Below, piece after piece: positions 23,190 through 36,600 of a stretch of 64,000 nt of DNA. The DNA is from Anarhynchus alexandrinus (Eukaryota > Chordata > Aves > Charadriiformes > Charadriidae), in assembly GCA_008711295.1 (NCBI GenBank), contig VUYV01000122.1, positions 1,385,264 to 1,449,263 of the forward strand. The letters are read 5' to 3'. Every line of letters begins with the position of its first letter. Position 1 is the stretch's first letter. The notes under the pieces are model-generated. The model was given only the letters and a program-made list of their open reading frames with translations, had not been told where the DNA came from and did no database searches. Made by a program: the position numbers and the translations under genes.

Positions 23190-23460
23190 GGTGTCTGTTC
23201 TTGTGTTGGGTTTAGGGAGATATGTCCCTGGCAGACATTTATTTGCCTTGCATTTAACTTCTGTCTCTGAGATAAAATGGTGGAGGGAAGGCCGGTGCCC
23301 CACCGTGCTAGCACCTCCACACCCACCACCCGAGCTCACACTGGGGGAGACGGTCCTGGGCTGGGGTTTGCGCTCCACCAGCAGAAGAAAATGCACTTTC
23401 TCATTTCCAACTTTTCTCCTGGAGTAATGGACTCTGGCAGGGGAGGGGGTGCTTTAGTCA
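23190..23460. other. GC-rich block adjoining repeat copy 1
   Basis: GC-rich with several CpG pairs around 23280-23370 and a G-rich run at 23436-23450. It starts near TGTTGGGTTTAGGGAGAT, which recalls avian LTR starts but has no matching end. It may belong to the same unclassified element as the repeat just upstream. Confidence 0.3.
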
Positions 23461-26400
23461 CCAAAATTTTTAAGCAGTGAAGCTGAGTGAAGGCCTTAGG
23501 CCCAGGCAACCGCACGCCTCATCCTCTTAATGGAGGTGTGCACAAGCATAAGGGCATCTAAGGTACTGCAAGTGACTTGCCAAGGAATCAAAGGAAAGTA
23601 TAAGAAGATATGCATTAAATAAGCTCTGAAGTAAACTCATATTTTGCTTGCTTTGTTCCTCTCATTTTGTCTATCAGGATGTGAATTACATCAATTCAGG
23701 CTCCTGAGGCCTCATTCTCATTTATAAGAAGGGCACTTCACATCATTCTGGTAATATAAAGAGGCATTAAAATGGGAGTAATTTATATTTACATTATTTT
23801 TATGGCTCTGTTGCTATTAGAATGGTGTAAAGTGGCATTAAGAGAAACCACTATCAGGCTCCTTAGAGTCTTTACTTCCAGACTCCCAGGGATCACAATT
23901 CAGAGCCTGAATGACTGAAGGAGTGTAAGTGAGCACATCTACAAAAGGTGTCTGTGGCCTAAGGTACACATCAGAAAGACCAGGAAAAGTACTAGTTTAA
24001 ATTTACTAAACTTACTTATAAACGCCTGGGATGTAAGATCTGCTGGAGAAACGCCATTGAATTAACTGGAAGCTGTTAACCTCTTTCACAAGTCCAACAC
24101 TGAAAAAAATGTTGCTAACATCAGAAGGCTGTTCACCAACCTACATGAAGTAAATAAATTTGGGATAAATATATTTCCCATTAGAAGTATATTTATTTTA
24201 TCGTAACACCACAAAAATCTCAGAAAAGTTGTCAAGGATTTATAATAGACACAAAGTTAATGAACCTGGGGACTGAACACTCTTCCAGCTGACCTGGGAT
24301 GTACAGATGGAATACTGTTGGAAGCGCCTATCCTCAGTTTATGTGTATCTTCTGAATGTTTGTATAAATCCAGTATATTCATGAATGCTATATACATTTA
24401 AATAAATAACAAAATGATAAAAGCGACCTAATTGTCTACTTCTGTTTTCTTACAAGTAATATCTCAGCATTAAAAATTAATTTCCTGGTCTCAACCACTA
24501 CTAAAATCTCTGAACTCTTAAATTATTTTCATATTGTTGGCAACTTCTTACAGAAAATAAGGAACAAAAATTCTTATGAACACCAACCACTTTTACCTCT
24601 AACATGTAGTGTTTGGTGACATAAAAAAACATTACTAAAACAGAATTAAGAAAATAAAATCAAAGAAAATCCACTTGGTCCTGTGGCTTATTCATACCCT
24701 CTCATTCCGTATCTCTGCTATGTATTTTCTCTCAGTATGTTTTACACTTACTAAGGCCAAATTTTTTTATTGCTTGCAGATGCTCTTTCTCCAATCTGTT
24801 TAAGTCACTTTGCAATTTACTGTGTCTTCATGTGTATCTTCTGTCCCTCCAGCTTCAATGTCACCCATGTGATTAAGAAAGAAAGAAACAGAAAAAAAAA
24901 ATAAAACAAGCAGGATGCACAGAAAAGCTCAGTGTTCAGACTTGTGTTGAATAAAAATCCCCAAACCAACACACACAAACCCCCTTCTGAAATCCTAAAA
25001 ATAACTGGACTTTGATATGGCTACATGAACAGTCCTCTGTTCATGTCCTCTTTCATCAAGAATCATCCTCATCGTTGACTAGATTGGTCCATGGATCATA
25101 CCTATAATTCATGAAAAATAATTAAAACATGTAAAAAAAAAACCCCACCAGTCTGTATGCAATAATTAAAACTTAACACAGTCTGAGACAGGCAGGCTTT
25201 CTATAGGGGAAAATGTTGAAGACAAACCATATAATTATCAGTTGCTCGCTCGCATTTCATAGGCATCAGAAATACACCTACGCACCTATGAAACAGCAAC
25301 TGAATGTTTCGACATTTTTTTGAATGTTTCTGATGACGTATGTACAGTTTTCAGTCATATGGAGGTTAATACATTTCTACAGTCAAATCACTTTTATTAA
25401 CCATTCCTATAATAAATGAAGACTTTCGGGAGAATATAAAAGGGAAAAGCCAGCCTCTGCTAGCACTAGAACTGTGAAAACCTTGACTCCTCACGGCTAC
25501 CTTTCAGAAGGGATAGCATGAAGTGGTTTCTGTGTGTTTAGGTGTTTTGCAACATGGATCATGTTATGAAGCCTGATGAGTACTGTCTGTGGGAGTATTG
25601 TTAGCTGCTCACCTGTGGGAGCTGAAGAGAACTATTCTTTCCTCAGAAAGAAGATAACAATGCTGTGGTTCTAAATGCAATTAGGATTTGGACTTTCTTA
25701 GGTTCTCTAATGCTGCTGAAAGGAATGAAATCCCTTGGGACTTGGGCAGCGGGCTAATCCTCCAGCCCTTGAACCTCTAGCTGCCAGGATTATGAACAAT
25801 AAGTAGGCACATAGAGCATGCTGCTATACTTCAAGAGGGAACAACTTCATGATGAATTCTTTCATTTTAAACTATTGCAAGAAGTGTCCAGCTCCTGTAA
25901 ACATTTTTCACATTTCTACTCATTGGAAACTCTTGATGTAAGAAAACAATTAGAGCAAAGCTATTCCAGCTCAGCTGAGCAATTAATAAACTTGCTCTAC
26001 TTTTTTCATTTTCAATCACTATTCTCCAAGGGATGCTTGGACTATGCCACTATTCTTAGATTAAAAATTTAGGACAATAAAGGACTGCAAGTAAAGTTTA
26101 TGTGCCTCTTGGGAGCAAGTAGCCAGAGATTGTTGTGTCCATCAAATCTCTGCTCACATCAATAGACAGTTGAATGATCTTAAAGTAGCAGAAATTGCAT
26201 TAGCTTTGTTCATATCAGTGTTTCTTGCAGCTTCACAGTCCAAGGCCAACAGCAAGTGATCACTTAAGCATCCATCATCCATAGTGGTTCTTACAGTATG
26301 TAATCTCAACTTCAGCACAAAGATCTTTCATTTCAGACTGCAGAGGCTGGTAAATTCATAACACAATGCCTGCTATTATTGGTTCAGAATGATAAACGTG

Positions 26401-29400
26401 ATTGTTTGGATCCAGTTTCATGCCTGATATTCATGTCAAATTCAAATTCTTCAGATTCACCACTACAAATAAAGCTTCTGATATTAAGTCCTACTGAAGT
26501 AAAAGGGCCTGACACACATAATTTTGTGAAAATTCAGTAACAGGAATGTGAGAAATATAAACATTTTTTTTTTTAGGAGCTATAACTTAGAATAATGTGA
26601 TGGTTGTGATGGTGTATTTTACATGCATTGTTCAGCTGCTTCTCATAGTAGCTATCTGTATCAAGCAACTAGGAGATGGATTGGTCCAGTGTGTTTTTTC
26701 CAAAGTAGCATTTTGCCTTACTGTTTTTATTATAAGAATACAATTTCACATGCATTTGTATCAGAATAATAGTTCACTGTTACCCAAAGGAAAAGCTGAC
26801 ATTCTCCTTTTTCCTTCCTTTTGCTGGCTTCAGCATGCTTGGCCTTTCCCTTGGCTGATTTGACTTACTAAATGAGGAGAAAAACACTTTTTTCCCCCTT
26901 GTGTTTGTTGAATGCCATTTTAGTGAGTTGAATGGACTATTGGAGTAATCTGGCAAACTCCAGAGCCAGCATAAGGTAAGCAATGAGAATGTGTGTGTCT
27001 AGAAACAGGGAAAGGATCTCAACTTTTCGACAGTTTTGAGACATGGTATTTTACTGCATCTGATGAAGTTATGTATCAAGACTCTGACCCTAGGCATTAG
27101 TACAGATGTCAGAAATGTGGATTGTGAGCTTGATTGCTAATCTGAATAATTAAGAAAAATACAGTAGAGGCAGTATTGAAGCTTTTTTTTCTTTTAAATT
27201 TAAAATTTTTGGGTTTGTCTGAACTGATTTTTAATGTAAGTAAGAATGAAATACTGTTGTGGTTTGGGGAAGACAAATATTTCACTCTATTTTGGTATTA
27301 TTTAATATTCTTCAACCTATTTTCAAAGTTTCAGGTCAAATATAAACCAAATTTTCAAAATGCAATCGGAAAGCTAGTACTTAAAAGGGAGAAGGAAATT
27401 TTCCAAAATTACTGAAATTTCATTTTTCCTTCCCCCTTTTCTTTGTCTGCAAATCTGAACAAAAAATTGTAAACAGTTTGGCTCCTTAATGCTTTCCATT
27501 TTCAGTGAATTCATTAACGGTGGTAAAAATATGTGCTTACCTTGTGTCATTGTAATTTACAATTGTACTATGCACCAGGCAGCTGCGTGTATTTCTGTGA
27601 TATCTTTTATATACGTGTTCTTGTTTGTCTTAAAGCCATTTGTTTGTTTCCTCATTTGCAGAACAGAACACAGCAGCTATGTATTAAAAGGAAAAATAAA
27701 AAGACGCTTAAGCCATCTAGACCATTTTGCCAGTATCAGATTTTTGTAAAATCATTTCTTTGAAGCGTGGTTCTTTGGCTTTGCAATAGGAACCCAAAAT
27801 TTGGCAGGAGAATAGTTATTGGGTCAAAGAGACTTGTGCTGTCTCTGAGAAAAATCCTTTGGATTTGGCTGGGGCATAAACCTCTGAAAATCATCATTTA
27901 CCTACGCTCAGTAGAGCATAGTCAGGAGCCTGATAAGATCTTTGTGAGTGTTGTATGACCACTGAAGCTGCTCCAGTACCAAAGGCTTTGGTACATGCCA
28001 GGTTCAGAGAAAACACTGCCAATTTCCACTAGGTTTCCTATATAGTCTGTGCACAGCTAAATATTCAGAAAGGGCATACTGTTCCTCCAGCCATTATCCA
28101 AATATCGTCTTGTTTAAGAAAATGGACTGTGCTAGTCTCATACTTACAATTCAGGAATTAGGTAGATACAGCTTCCTGCTGCCCTATTTTACCAATAATT
28201 AAAGTGAAAACTTGATGAAGTTTTCCGTGTCAAAATCAAGAAAAGAAGCAGCATTCTGGTATGGCAGGACTCCTCCAAATAATTCCACTACCTTTCAGCA
28301 TAAAAATGCTAAATCTCTATTCTTGTCTGTGTTGACTATAACTCCTGAATGTGACTCGCTTACCTATAGTGTTATGTATTTACAAAGTAGGGCAAATGAA
28401 GGCTGTATCACTATACTTAATTCTAATATTTATTAGACCATCTGTCTTAGACTCTTCTGTTTTTTTATTTAAATAATTTGTGAAATAGGATTTTTTTATC
28501 TGCAATTTTTGCAAAGGTGGTAAGGTAACATATATCCATTTATAATGATCATGCAAATTTCAGCCTGGAGGTGCTAATCATCTAGAATATGTTCAAATAC
28601 AGAGAATTATATTAATTTTATAAGCTCTTCTGTTAAGGGTAATGGAGTTGGGTGGCTCTATATTTCATTTGCTTTTCCCTGAAAATAAAACAATAGTATT
28701 AAACCAAACAAACAGAAACAGACCCCAAAACCCATAAGGGCTAGACTTTCTAGCACTTTCATTTCCTATAAACAGCATATTTTTTTCCAACTAAATAGTT
28801 CTCTTTAAAATGAAATCTCATTCTCTAGATACATTTCAGTTCTTCTGAAGAGTTTCTCAGTCAGAGACTTTCCAAGTTTATGAGCGCTGGCATTTAAGAG
28901 AAGCTTCTTGTTCTGGATAATAGGCATCCTTTGCAAGAATTCAAACACCCAGCTCATCTCTCTCTCCAGACTATGATTTGCCCTTCCATCCTGTGCAAAT
29001 TTATTCTCCTTGCTGTAACATTTAAATTAGTTTCAATGTCTTATTCGTGGAGAGGGATCCTGATGTGGTGGAAAGAAGCCTCATTCAACGGATTGCTGGG
29101 AGCTACTTCAGTTTTCACCAGAATGAATCTGGTTGAAAATGTTCTTTCTCCATTTTCTCACTTAACTCGCATTCATAGAGAAACTGAGAGTGTGTTTTGT
29201 ATGCTGGTAGCTCATCTGCAGCTAGATCAATGTCTTGAAATTTTGACTAATTCATTTAAATTGTGATCCTCATTCAAAGCCTGCTAATGTATTAGAGCAT
29301 GGATAGTGACAGTGTTGTTGCAGATAGATACTGTGGATCTAAGCAAGTTATCTTGCCACTTCCTGGGACTGGATTTAAAAGAGGGTACCAAATATCTGTT

Positions 29401-30143
29401 TATGAGAAGGAAAAGCTCAGTCAGAGGTGAAAAGGCAGGGGTGCTTTGAAAGACAGGGGGAAGATCTGCTGGCAATGCCAAAGATGAATAATATAACATA
29501 CTCTGAACAGCTGAATGCCCAAAAGCAAATTTACCTTTGATTCATGTTCAGTTTCAAATATTCCCGACTGTTAAATAATTGTTTTAACCAAAGACATGTC
29601 AAGAATTATGTTCTTTCTCTCATGGTGACTGCAAAAGAAAGCCTCCAGGAACCAGGCCAAGAACAGGTGAATGCTCGCCTTTCATTGATGGTTATTTGGA
29701 CACTTACTCCAGAGATATGTGGATTGGGTGCTGTATCTGGAATACAGCAATATTCCCCATGTTTCCTGTTCTAGTAACTTGATAGTACATCTGGGGCTTC
29801 AGCATTAATTCCAAGATGTCCTTTTTCAACCTTTGTTTGTTTATTTTAAAATTTATTTTGTGAGAAAATGGTCCTGAATTGCTCTTGAGAATTCTGCATT
29901 TTCAAACTTTATCTGTTAGAGTTAGAAACTACATTTAGCTTAGGGCATGGGCTTGTTTGTGCTCTTACTTCCCCTGCACCCCCCTTCCCCCAAAGCAACA
30001 GTCAAGATGTCAATAGATTTCTTCTCATGTTTATTCAAATAATAAACCGATTCATAGCTTTTAAATGACTATGAACTATTTACAAAATAGTATGGCAACA
30101 CTATGTTAGTGAAAACAATCAAATTCTGTTACCTTTTTGCTCA
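23461..30143. other. unique AT-rich noncoding DNA
   Basis: About 6.7 kb in which I find no gene, named element or array. Open frames are at most 111 codons (28931-29266) and carry no family signature. Confidence 0.55.
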
Positions 30144-30727
30144 AATCACGGAATCACGGAATTTCAGAGTTGGAAGGGACCTCTAGAGATCATCTAGTCC
30201 AACTCCCCTGCCAAAGCAGGATTGCCTAGAGCACATTACTCAGGACTGCATCCAGGTGGGTCTTGAAAATCTCCAGAGAAGGGGATTCCACAACCTCCCC
30301 GGGCAGCCTGTGCCAGTGCTCTGTCACCCTCACCATAAAGAAGTTTTTCCATGTATTTGAATGCAACTTCCTATGTTCCAACTTGTGCCCATTGCCCCTC
30401 GTCCCATCACTGGGAACCACTGAAAAGAGTCTGGCTCCATCCTCCTTCAACCTACCCTTTAGATACTTGTATGCAGTAATAAGGTCTCCCCTCAGCCTTC
30501 TCTTCTCCAGGCTAAAGAGTCCCAGCTCTCTCAGCCTTTCCTCATAAGGGAGATGCTCCAATCCCTCAATCATCTTGGTTGCCCTTCGCTGGACTCTCTC
30601 CAGCAGTTCCCTGTCCCTCTTGAACTGGGGAGCCCAGAACTGGACACAGTATTCCAGTTGTGGCCTCACCAGTGCAGAGTAGAGGGGGAGAATGACCTCC
30701 CTCGACCTACTGGCCACATTCTTCCCT
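30144..30727 (-). mobile_element. CR1 LINE, 5'-truncated, young (AATCACGG tail)
   Basis: This minus-strand copy has the same AATCACGG tail and UTR as 7091-7835. ORF2 C-terminal codons are open from about 30717 to the natural stop at 30226 (163 residues, no nonsense codon). They include [35 protein letters not shown] and [18 protein letters not shown]. It is truncated about 110 bases earlier than its sister, within the [12 protein letters not shown] region. The two copies differ at about a dozen positions plus a one-base length change in the UTR. Both are therefore recent relative to the other copies here. It is immobile for lack of the endonuclease and reverse transcriptase core. Confidence 0.95.
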
Positions 30728-32989
30728 TACATGTCTGTCTTAAAGATATTTAGAATTGCTGCTGGTAAATACCTTGGAAAAAGAAAACAAGTTCCTTCTC
30801 TCTGTACAGGTGTTCTTGTACCTGCTACATAAAAAAAAGTCTACAAGGTTTATAATGAGCATATAGTAAATGACTGGTTCTTTTTACTTTTCTCTTTGTT
30901 TGAGCTTATTTGAATCAAAGTCCACTTAAGGCAGAAAATACCATTATCATACTGTGCAACAATACACCTTAGTACTATAATTGAGATTAGCTTTCAATCA
31001 CTACAATTTGTGAATCAGTAATTTTAAAAGACTTCGCCAGTTTTTCCATGTGGAAGCATTCTACCCCCTGCTCACAAAACAATGCTTTTCTGTGGGAACA
31101 TAGAAGACAACATAGCAGTTCTATAAAAAGTTTTAATCATCGAGACAAAACACATCAGGCCATATATATTTATGAATGAATTCACACCTGAGATTAATTT
31201 GGTCATCATTCTTGAGGCTTCATAAGTAATGTTTTTCTTTGTACTTCAGAATACAAGATAAAATATGTATCTAAATAGACTTTATATTTGGATGAAAGAA
31301 CTTTCTTAATAATGTAGGACTTCTTGATAATATAGGATCAGGAAATCAGATGTAAATTGCTATGTCTCCTGTTGCCTAGTCCAATTTAAACAAGTTAATA
31401 GGACAGCCTATAAATTTCAGAACTGACTTCAAAGCACAGCCAAATTTGAAGACCAGGTTAAAAATGGGGAGGTAAAGCAGCCAGAGGTATAATCGATTTA
31501 TTTACCTAAAACAGGATTTAGGCAGAGTTTAATTTCATTCCGAGAACTGATTCAGTCTTTTCAGTGATAAGCTAGATAGTAGTTAAATCTGCTTCTGAAA
31601 AGAGATGTTTGCCTCCCTGTGTCCTGCAAGATGTCTCACTAACATATATACAGAGAATAAACATCACGTCTGTAAAAGATTAGTCTCGCTAGAAGATGTA
31701 GTGCCCAAAAATATGTCCAAACCCACATTTGTGTCTTCCAGGCAGTGGCCTAATTGCCAGCTTATATATTCTGCTGTGTGTGCATGTGAGAGAGGAAGAG
31801 GATACTTTCTATTCTCACCTGCTAAGTTGCTTTGGTTAACAGAAAAACAGGAAAGATTTACTAGATCAGAAGACATGGAATAAAAAGTTACAATGACCTT
31901 TTGTGGTGGTGAAGGGTGAAGACCTGGACTAAAATTTATTGTGTTATTTTACACTGCCTTCCACATCTTGATTGTATTCCAAATATTTGTCAGTATAGAA
32001 TGGGCAGGGAATGCTACCGCTTCCTCCTCCCATGCAATGCTGTAAGGAGTAAATCCTTATTTTTTGTAGAAATTTCTTATAAACCCATATTGCAGCAATT
32101 GAGTTATAGACCTAAAGTGGAGGCTGGCTTCTGCTTGCGGCCTAGAACTAGATGCTTGAATCTCAAATGGGGTTGGTGAGGAGAGGTGGTAGCATAAAAC
32201 CTCATTTTTATTTTCCCTTTTGTTTATTCTAGGACATACTCTGTTAGCATTATTGCTAATCTCATTCTGAACCATCTAATCCTCTCCATCTATTTTCTAA
32301 AAGGCTTTGAGGCCTGATGGGAATGATGCATTCATTCTCCTTTCGGGCCTATGCAAACACAGTCTGACACTGGAGTGCTCAGGGTCTAACCCTTGGGGAT
32401 GTGTACAGAGCGCAGTGCAATGCTGCTCAGACATGCTGGCAGGGCTCCTGAAAGCTGAATGGCCATATTGCTAGTCCAGATTTAATTTGCCAGAGGTTTG
32501 GTAGCCCTAGAAACCCTGCAAGCCACTGATGGAGTCACCACTCCCTGCACTGGAAGGGAGTTTTCAAAACTAATGTTGTGCCATATCCAAAACCTTGAGG
32601 TTATTTTTAGCTGTCCCCAGAAATTGTCTTCTGCTTCTATTTTAGTTGATGAAAACAGAACAAAAATAATTTGAAAGGAAACTTTTTTTTAGAATTTTTA
32701 AAATTTATCTCTTGAATCAATCAAAAACTTTTCCTAATAACTGTTTAGGTTTGATCAAAGACTTTAAAATTCCAAATAAATGGGCTCACGTAAGTGTCAC
32801 TTAAAGAACCTCCTGTAGAATAATCGGAATCAATAGCTTCTTAAACTACTTTTGAAAAACCAAAGAAATTCTTAAGTACTGTTAGAGTACTTAAAGAGAA
32901 TGTAGACAGCCAAGAAAGGTTAGCCTGACACATAAAATAATGGCAAGGTAATTTATGGCATCTGTAAACAAAATAAATAGTGACTAGAT
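30728..32989. other. unique AT-rich noncoding DNA
   Basis: Nothing firmly recognisable. A patch near 32530-32570 vaguely resembles an antisense CR1 segment but is too short to call. Confidence 0.5.
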
Positions 32990-33600
32990 TATAATTAATG
33001 TCAGCCAGAATGGTTTGATATGTTTTCCACTGAGATTAAAGGTCTGACTGATAAAAGCAAATGTGTTGATGTAGTATATTTGATTTTCTCAAGACATTCA
33101 GCTTGATACTACATGACATTAAGCTTCACGAGTTTGCATATATATAATAAGTAATTGATTAGATGGATTAAAGACTTCACGGATCTTATGATGTAGCTAT
33201 TGAGAGGGATGTATAGGACCATATCTAGTAGTGTTCATAGAGCTCAGAGCTTGTTTGCTGTGTGATATTTGTATCGTGTTCCAGATGATGCTACACAACC
33301 CCTCTGGCGAAGCTTAGAGATAATAAAGATGTTGGGATAAGATATACTACAAAGCCAGGGAAATCTGAATCATTTGGATAGAGGATGGAATCCAGGAAAA
33401 AGCTCTTTAATTTGGTCAAATGCAAAATAATGCATCTGGGAAAGTTATTCTAAGAGGGTGGGAGAATCTGTCTTTGGAACTCCGGTAATTCACTGATGGA
33501 TATATGGGTTATTCTGGATAATCACCTCAATATGAGCTCCCAAAAAGTCTTAATAGTAGACATTTGATCTCTTGAATGGCGTTGCTTTAGAAGACAGTGA
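32990..33600 (+). mobile_element. ancient CR1/L3-like LINE relic with RT motifs
   Basis: No long frame survives, but four conserved patches occur in the correct order and rough spacing on the plus strand. At 33064-33092, VDVVYLIFS matches reverse transcriptase motif A (VVYLDFSKAFD in the family), with the catalytic aspartate region decayed. At 33281-33298, PDDAT matches the FADDT catalytic motif. At 33406-33444, FNLVKCKIMHLGK matches the FNKTKCKVLHLG stretch. At 33508-33549, VILDNHLNMSSQKV matches the [11 protein letters not shown] stretch. The start near GTCAGCCAGAATGGTTTGAT may hold the HGF-type motif upstream of motif A. Frame changes and stops between patches show great age. It is an L3-like or early CR1 copy. 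Confidence 0.72.
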
Positions 33601-36600
33601 CTCACAATTGCTCAGTACCTAGAGAGTGAAAACGTCTATTTTTCTAAGAGCTATTGTCTGATTCACCTCTTGGAAGAAACTGTTTCCCATACACTTATAG
33701 TTGTTGAGCCTTACTGCCATATTTGGGCTGGAGGTATGGTGTTCTTAAAATGATTTACCTGAACTGAGGGTTTGACCCCAGTCATAAATGTGAACATTTA
33801 ATATATGTGTTTAACTGAACAAGACTCATCAAAGCACCAGTCAAATTAATATCATTACAACAAAAAACAAAAAAATCATGTCTCACACATTCTGATCAAA
33901 ATAAAGTGTTGACCACATCATTATACACGAATGAGTGCTAACATTCTACATGGGATGGATAGTACCTTGTGCTGTAATTATTGTGTTTGAGGAGAGAAAA
34001 TCTGGGATGGTTCATGTAGATGAGGAAGTTACAGAGAATGAGAGTCACAATAAGGACTTTATCTGGTTTATTTGTTTTATTTTTCTAATAAACCTGGATC
34101 TTGGGTTTTTTGGGGAGGATCTTAGACTTCAGTCTGATTCACTCTTTTAGGATTATTATCACACGTTGTCTCTGTGTCTAAAAATATAAGAAAAATAATG
34201 AATCGAAGGCCACATATTACAAGCTTCCGCAATGTTCAAAGATATTGCCAGAACTTTGTTTTTCATGTACTCTTTCTTGTGTGTACTCTTATACAACTGC
34301 AATTTTTAAGTTTCAGAATTTGACAAAATTTGGGCTGATCTTCAAGGAAATGGAAAAATTAATCTCTCTGATTCCCATTGTCAAATCTTTGTTCCATATT
34401 TGAGGATTTCCTGAATTTGAGGGGCTTTGGGAGGGGCCAGGGAGGAGAAGGACGAGAAAGGTTATTATTTTGTAAACGTCTGATCACATGACCAGTCATA
34501 AAGATTTCAGCAGGTTTAAAGTTCTGAACCCTTCTACCTTTAAGTGGGAAATGTGAGGTAGTTTTAATATGAAGTTTGACTATAACTAGCTCCTCAGAAT
34601 GTGTAAATAAAGGACAGTCAGTGAAACATGACCTCCTGCAATTCTCCAAATGGCTGCAGTTATATCAATGTGATTGTATTAAACAGACAATCATAACAGA
34701 TACAATAGATGCATAGATTCTATGATATTTTACCAAGGAATTTATGACAGAAAGGATTCTTTTGCATTGTCAAGCCCAAGTCTAAATGCCTGGATAATAC
34801 AGGCAGCCATAATATGCAAATTACTTCAGACACCTTACGTAAAAACCCACAGTAAAATTCCTGTATTTGCAAGAAAGATCACACATCACAAATAAACAAA
34901 TACTCCTTCATTGTAAGATTTGTTTAGCGGTGATCCATGTTTTATCTGCATAGCTACAAAATGTTTACACTGGGGTTTCCAGTTCATAAATCCTTAGTGT
35001 TATGAAAGCTTAATGACAGCCAGTCTTGCCAAAGCTTGCATTTATTATCCATTTTGAAAAATTGGTCATGACAAATGCTAGTTTGTTCTGAGACACCAAG
35101 TTTCCCTTCCTTCATTGTCTATTCTCCTGATTGTAGAAATGGTAGGCTTTAATACAGAATAAAGCTTTAATAATTCAACGTTGATTAATTAAGGGCTGTT
35201 TTTTGACACCCATGCTCTTACTGAGAGACACCTTGAGCCCAAGAGGTCCTATGATTTCAAGGTGTTATTCCCTAAATAAAGTGCTAATCAATAAGACAAA
35301 GAGCATCAGACCTAAATAATTAACTGTGCTGAGTAGGGAAAATAACTGTATGATGCTCTGGGTACTTTTCTGTCTTTGAACAATGGGAAAGAGACAGGAG
35401 AACATGCAAGGCATGCAAATCTTGAGTGACTTTTCAACATTACCTTCTCTAGCTTTTCTGGTCATCATCTCCTGAAGTTTAGCGTACTTGACCTATTTAG
35501 GATGCTATTTTCTTCTTATTTGTAGCTTTCTTTGTACTCATTCTTTTTGGTACAGCTCATGTTTTCTGCAGAATTTCTTTCATATGCTTAAGCAGGCTCT
35601 CCTGTGCGTGTAGGAGCTTTCAGCATTAGGACTTTATACATCTGTTTGACAAAGAAGGAACGCCTGTACTTGTACAGACTTAGCTGGTCTCAACAAACTC
35701 CATGGTTAGTTAGAAATTAGGGATTAATTTGACCAGAGTTAAAAAAAAAAACTGTCATTATATAAAAGTTATATATGTTATATATAAGTTCTGTATTTGT
35801 GATCCTCCAATTTTTGTGCCCATATAATTACATTCCTTGGGGTATTTTGTTGACTTCTTTCTTTCCCTGGCTTTACTCTTTGTTCTGACTGGCTTTTTTC
35901 ATCATAATACTCTCCAAACATCCCTCTGTAATGAGTCTGTACATCTAGCTACAATCAATCTTCCATTAGTCATTCACCAGACTGAGGATCCCTGATGTTA
36001 TAGGCTGACAAATAAATCCCCTTTTCCTCTGAATGTACAACACTTGAAGGAAACAAAACAGTAATGGTAAGAACACTAATTCCTACCGATTTCTTAGACC
36101 TCTAATTCCCATTAATTTGTTTGGGACAAACGATTACTTCACCATGTATCTTAAGACAACTGTTCTATCAGGTAATATTGACTGCAGTAGTTGGGTGCCT
36201 AACTAGATGGTTTACTGAAAGTGTTCTTTAGCATGATTATTTTCAAGAAGCAAATTTAGATTAGGATTTGTGTATGTGTGATCAGTGTCTTATACATCTG
36301 TTCTGGAAGCTTAACATGGACTATGAGGTTTCCCAGACAGATCAACTTGCTAAGATACTCCACTTGACTAGGAGAAAGGTGTTTTCTTATTACTTTCAGC
36401 ATGAAGCAGGTTTAGTATCATTTACCCACTTTTAGCAATGATTGATAATTTGTAGGTGGTGTACTTCAAAAACATCCCTAGTTGTAGACTAAATCCCATC
36501 ACGTCTATCTGTCATACTCCTCATATTTGGGGTGGGAAGAGGAAGGAGGAGGAACATGACTTTTCCGTGGGAATGTAAATATAGTTGGAAAAAGGTCCCA

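Noticed and set aside
23200..23230. TGTTGGGTTTAGGGAGAT as a possible LTR start
   Set aside because: No paired terminal CA end, primer binding site, polypurine tract or second LTR was found.
32520..32580. GATGGAGTCACCACTCCCTG, resembling an antisense CR1 segment
   Set aside because: The similarity covers about 20 bases and does not extend, so a chance match cannot be excluded.
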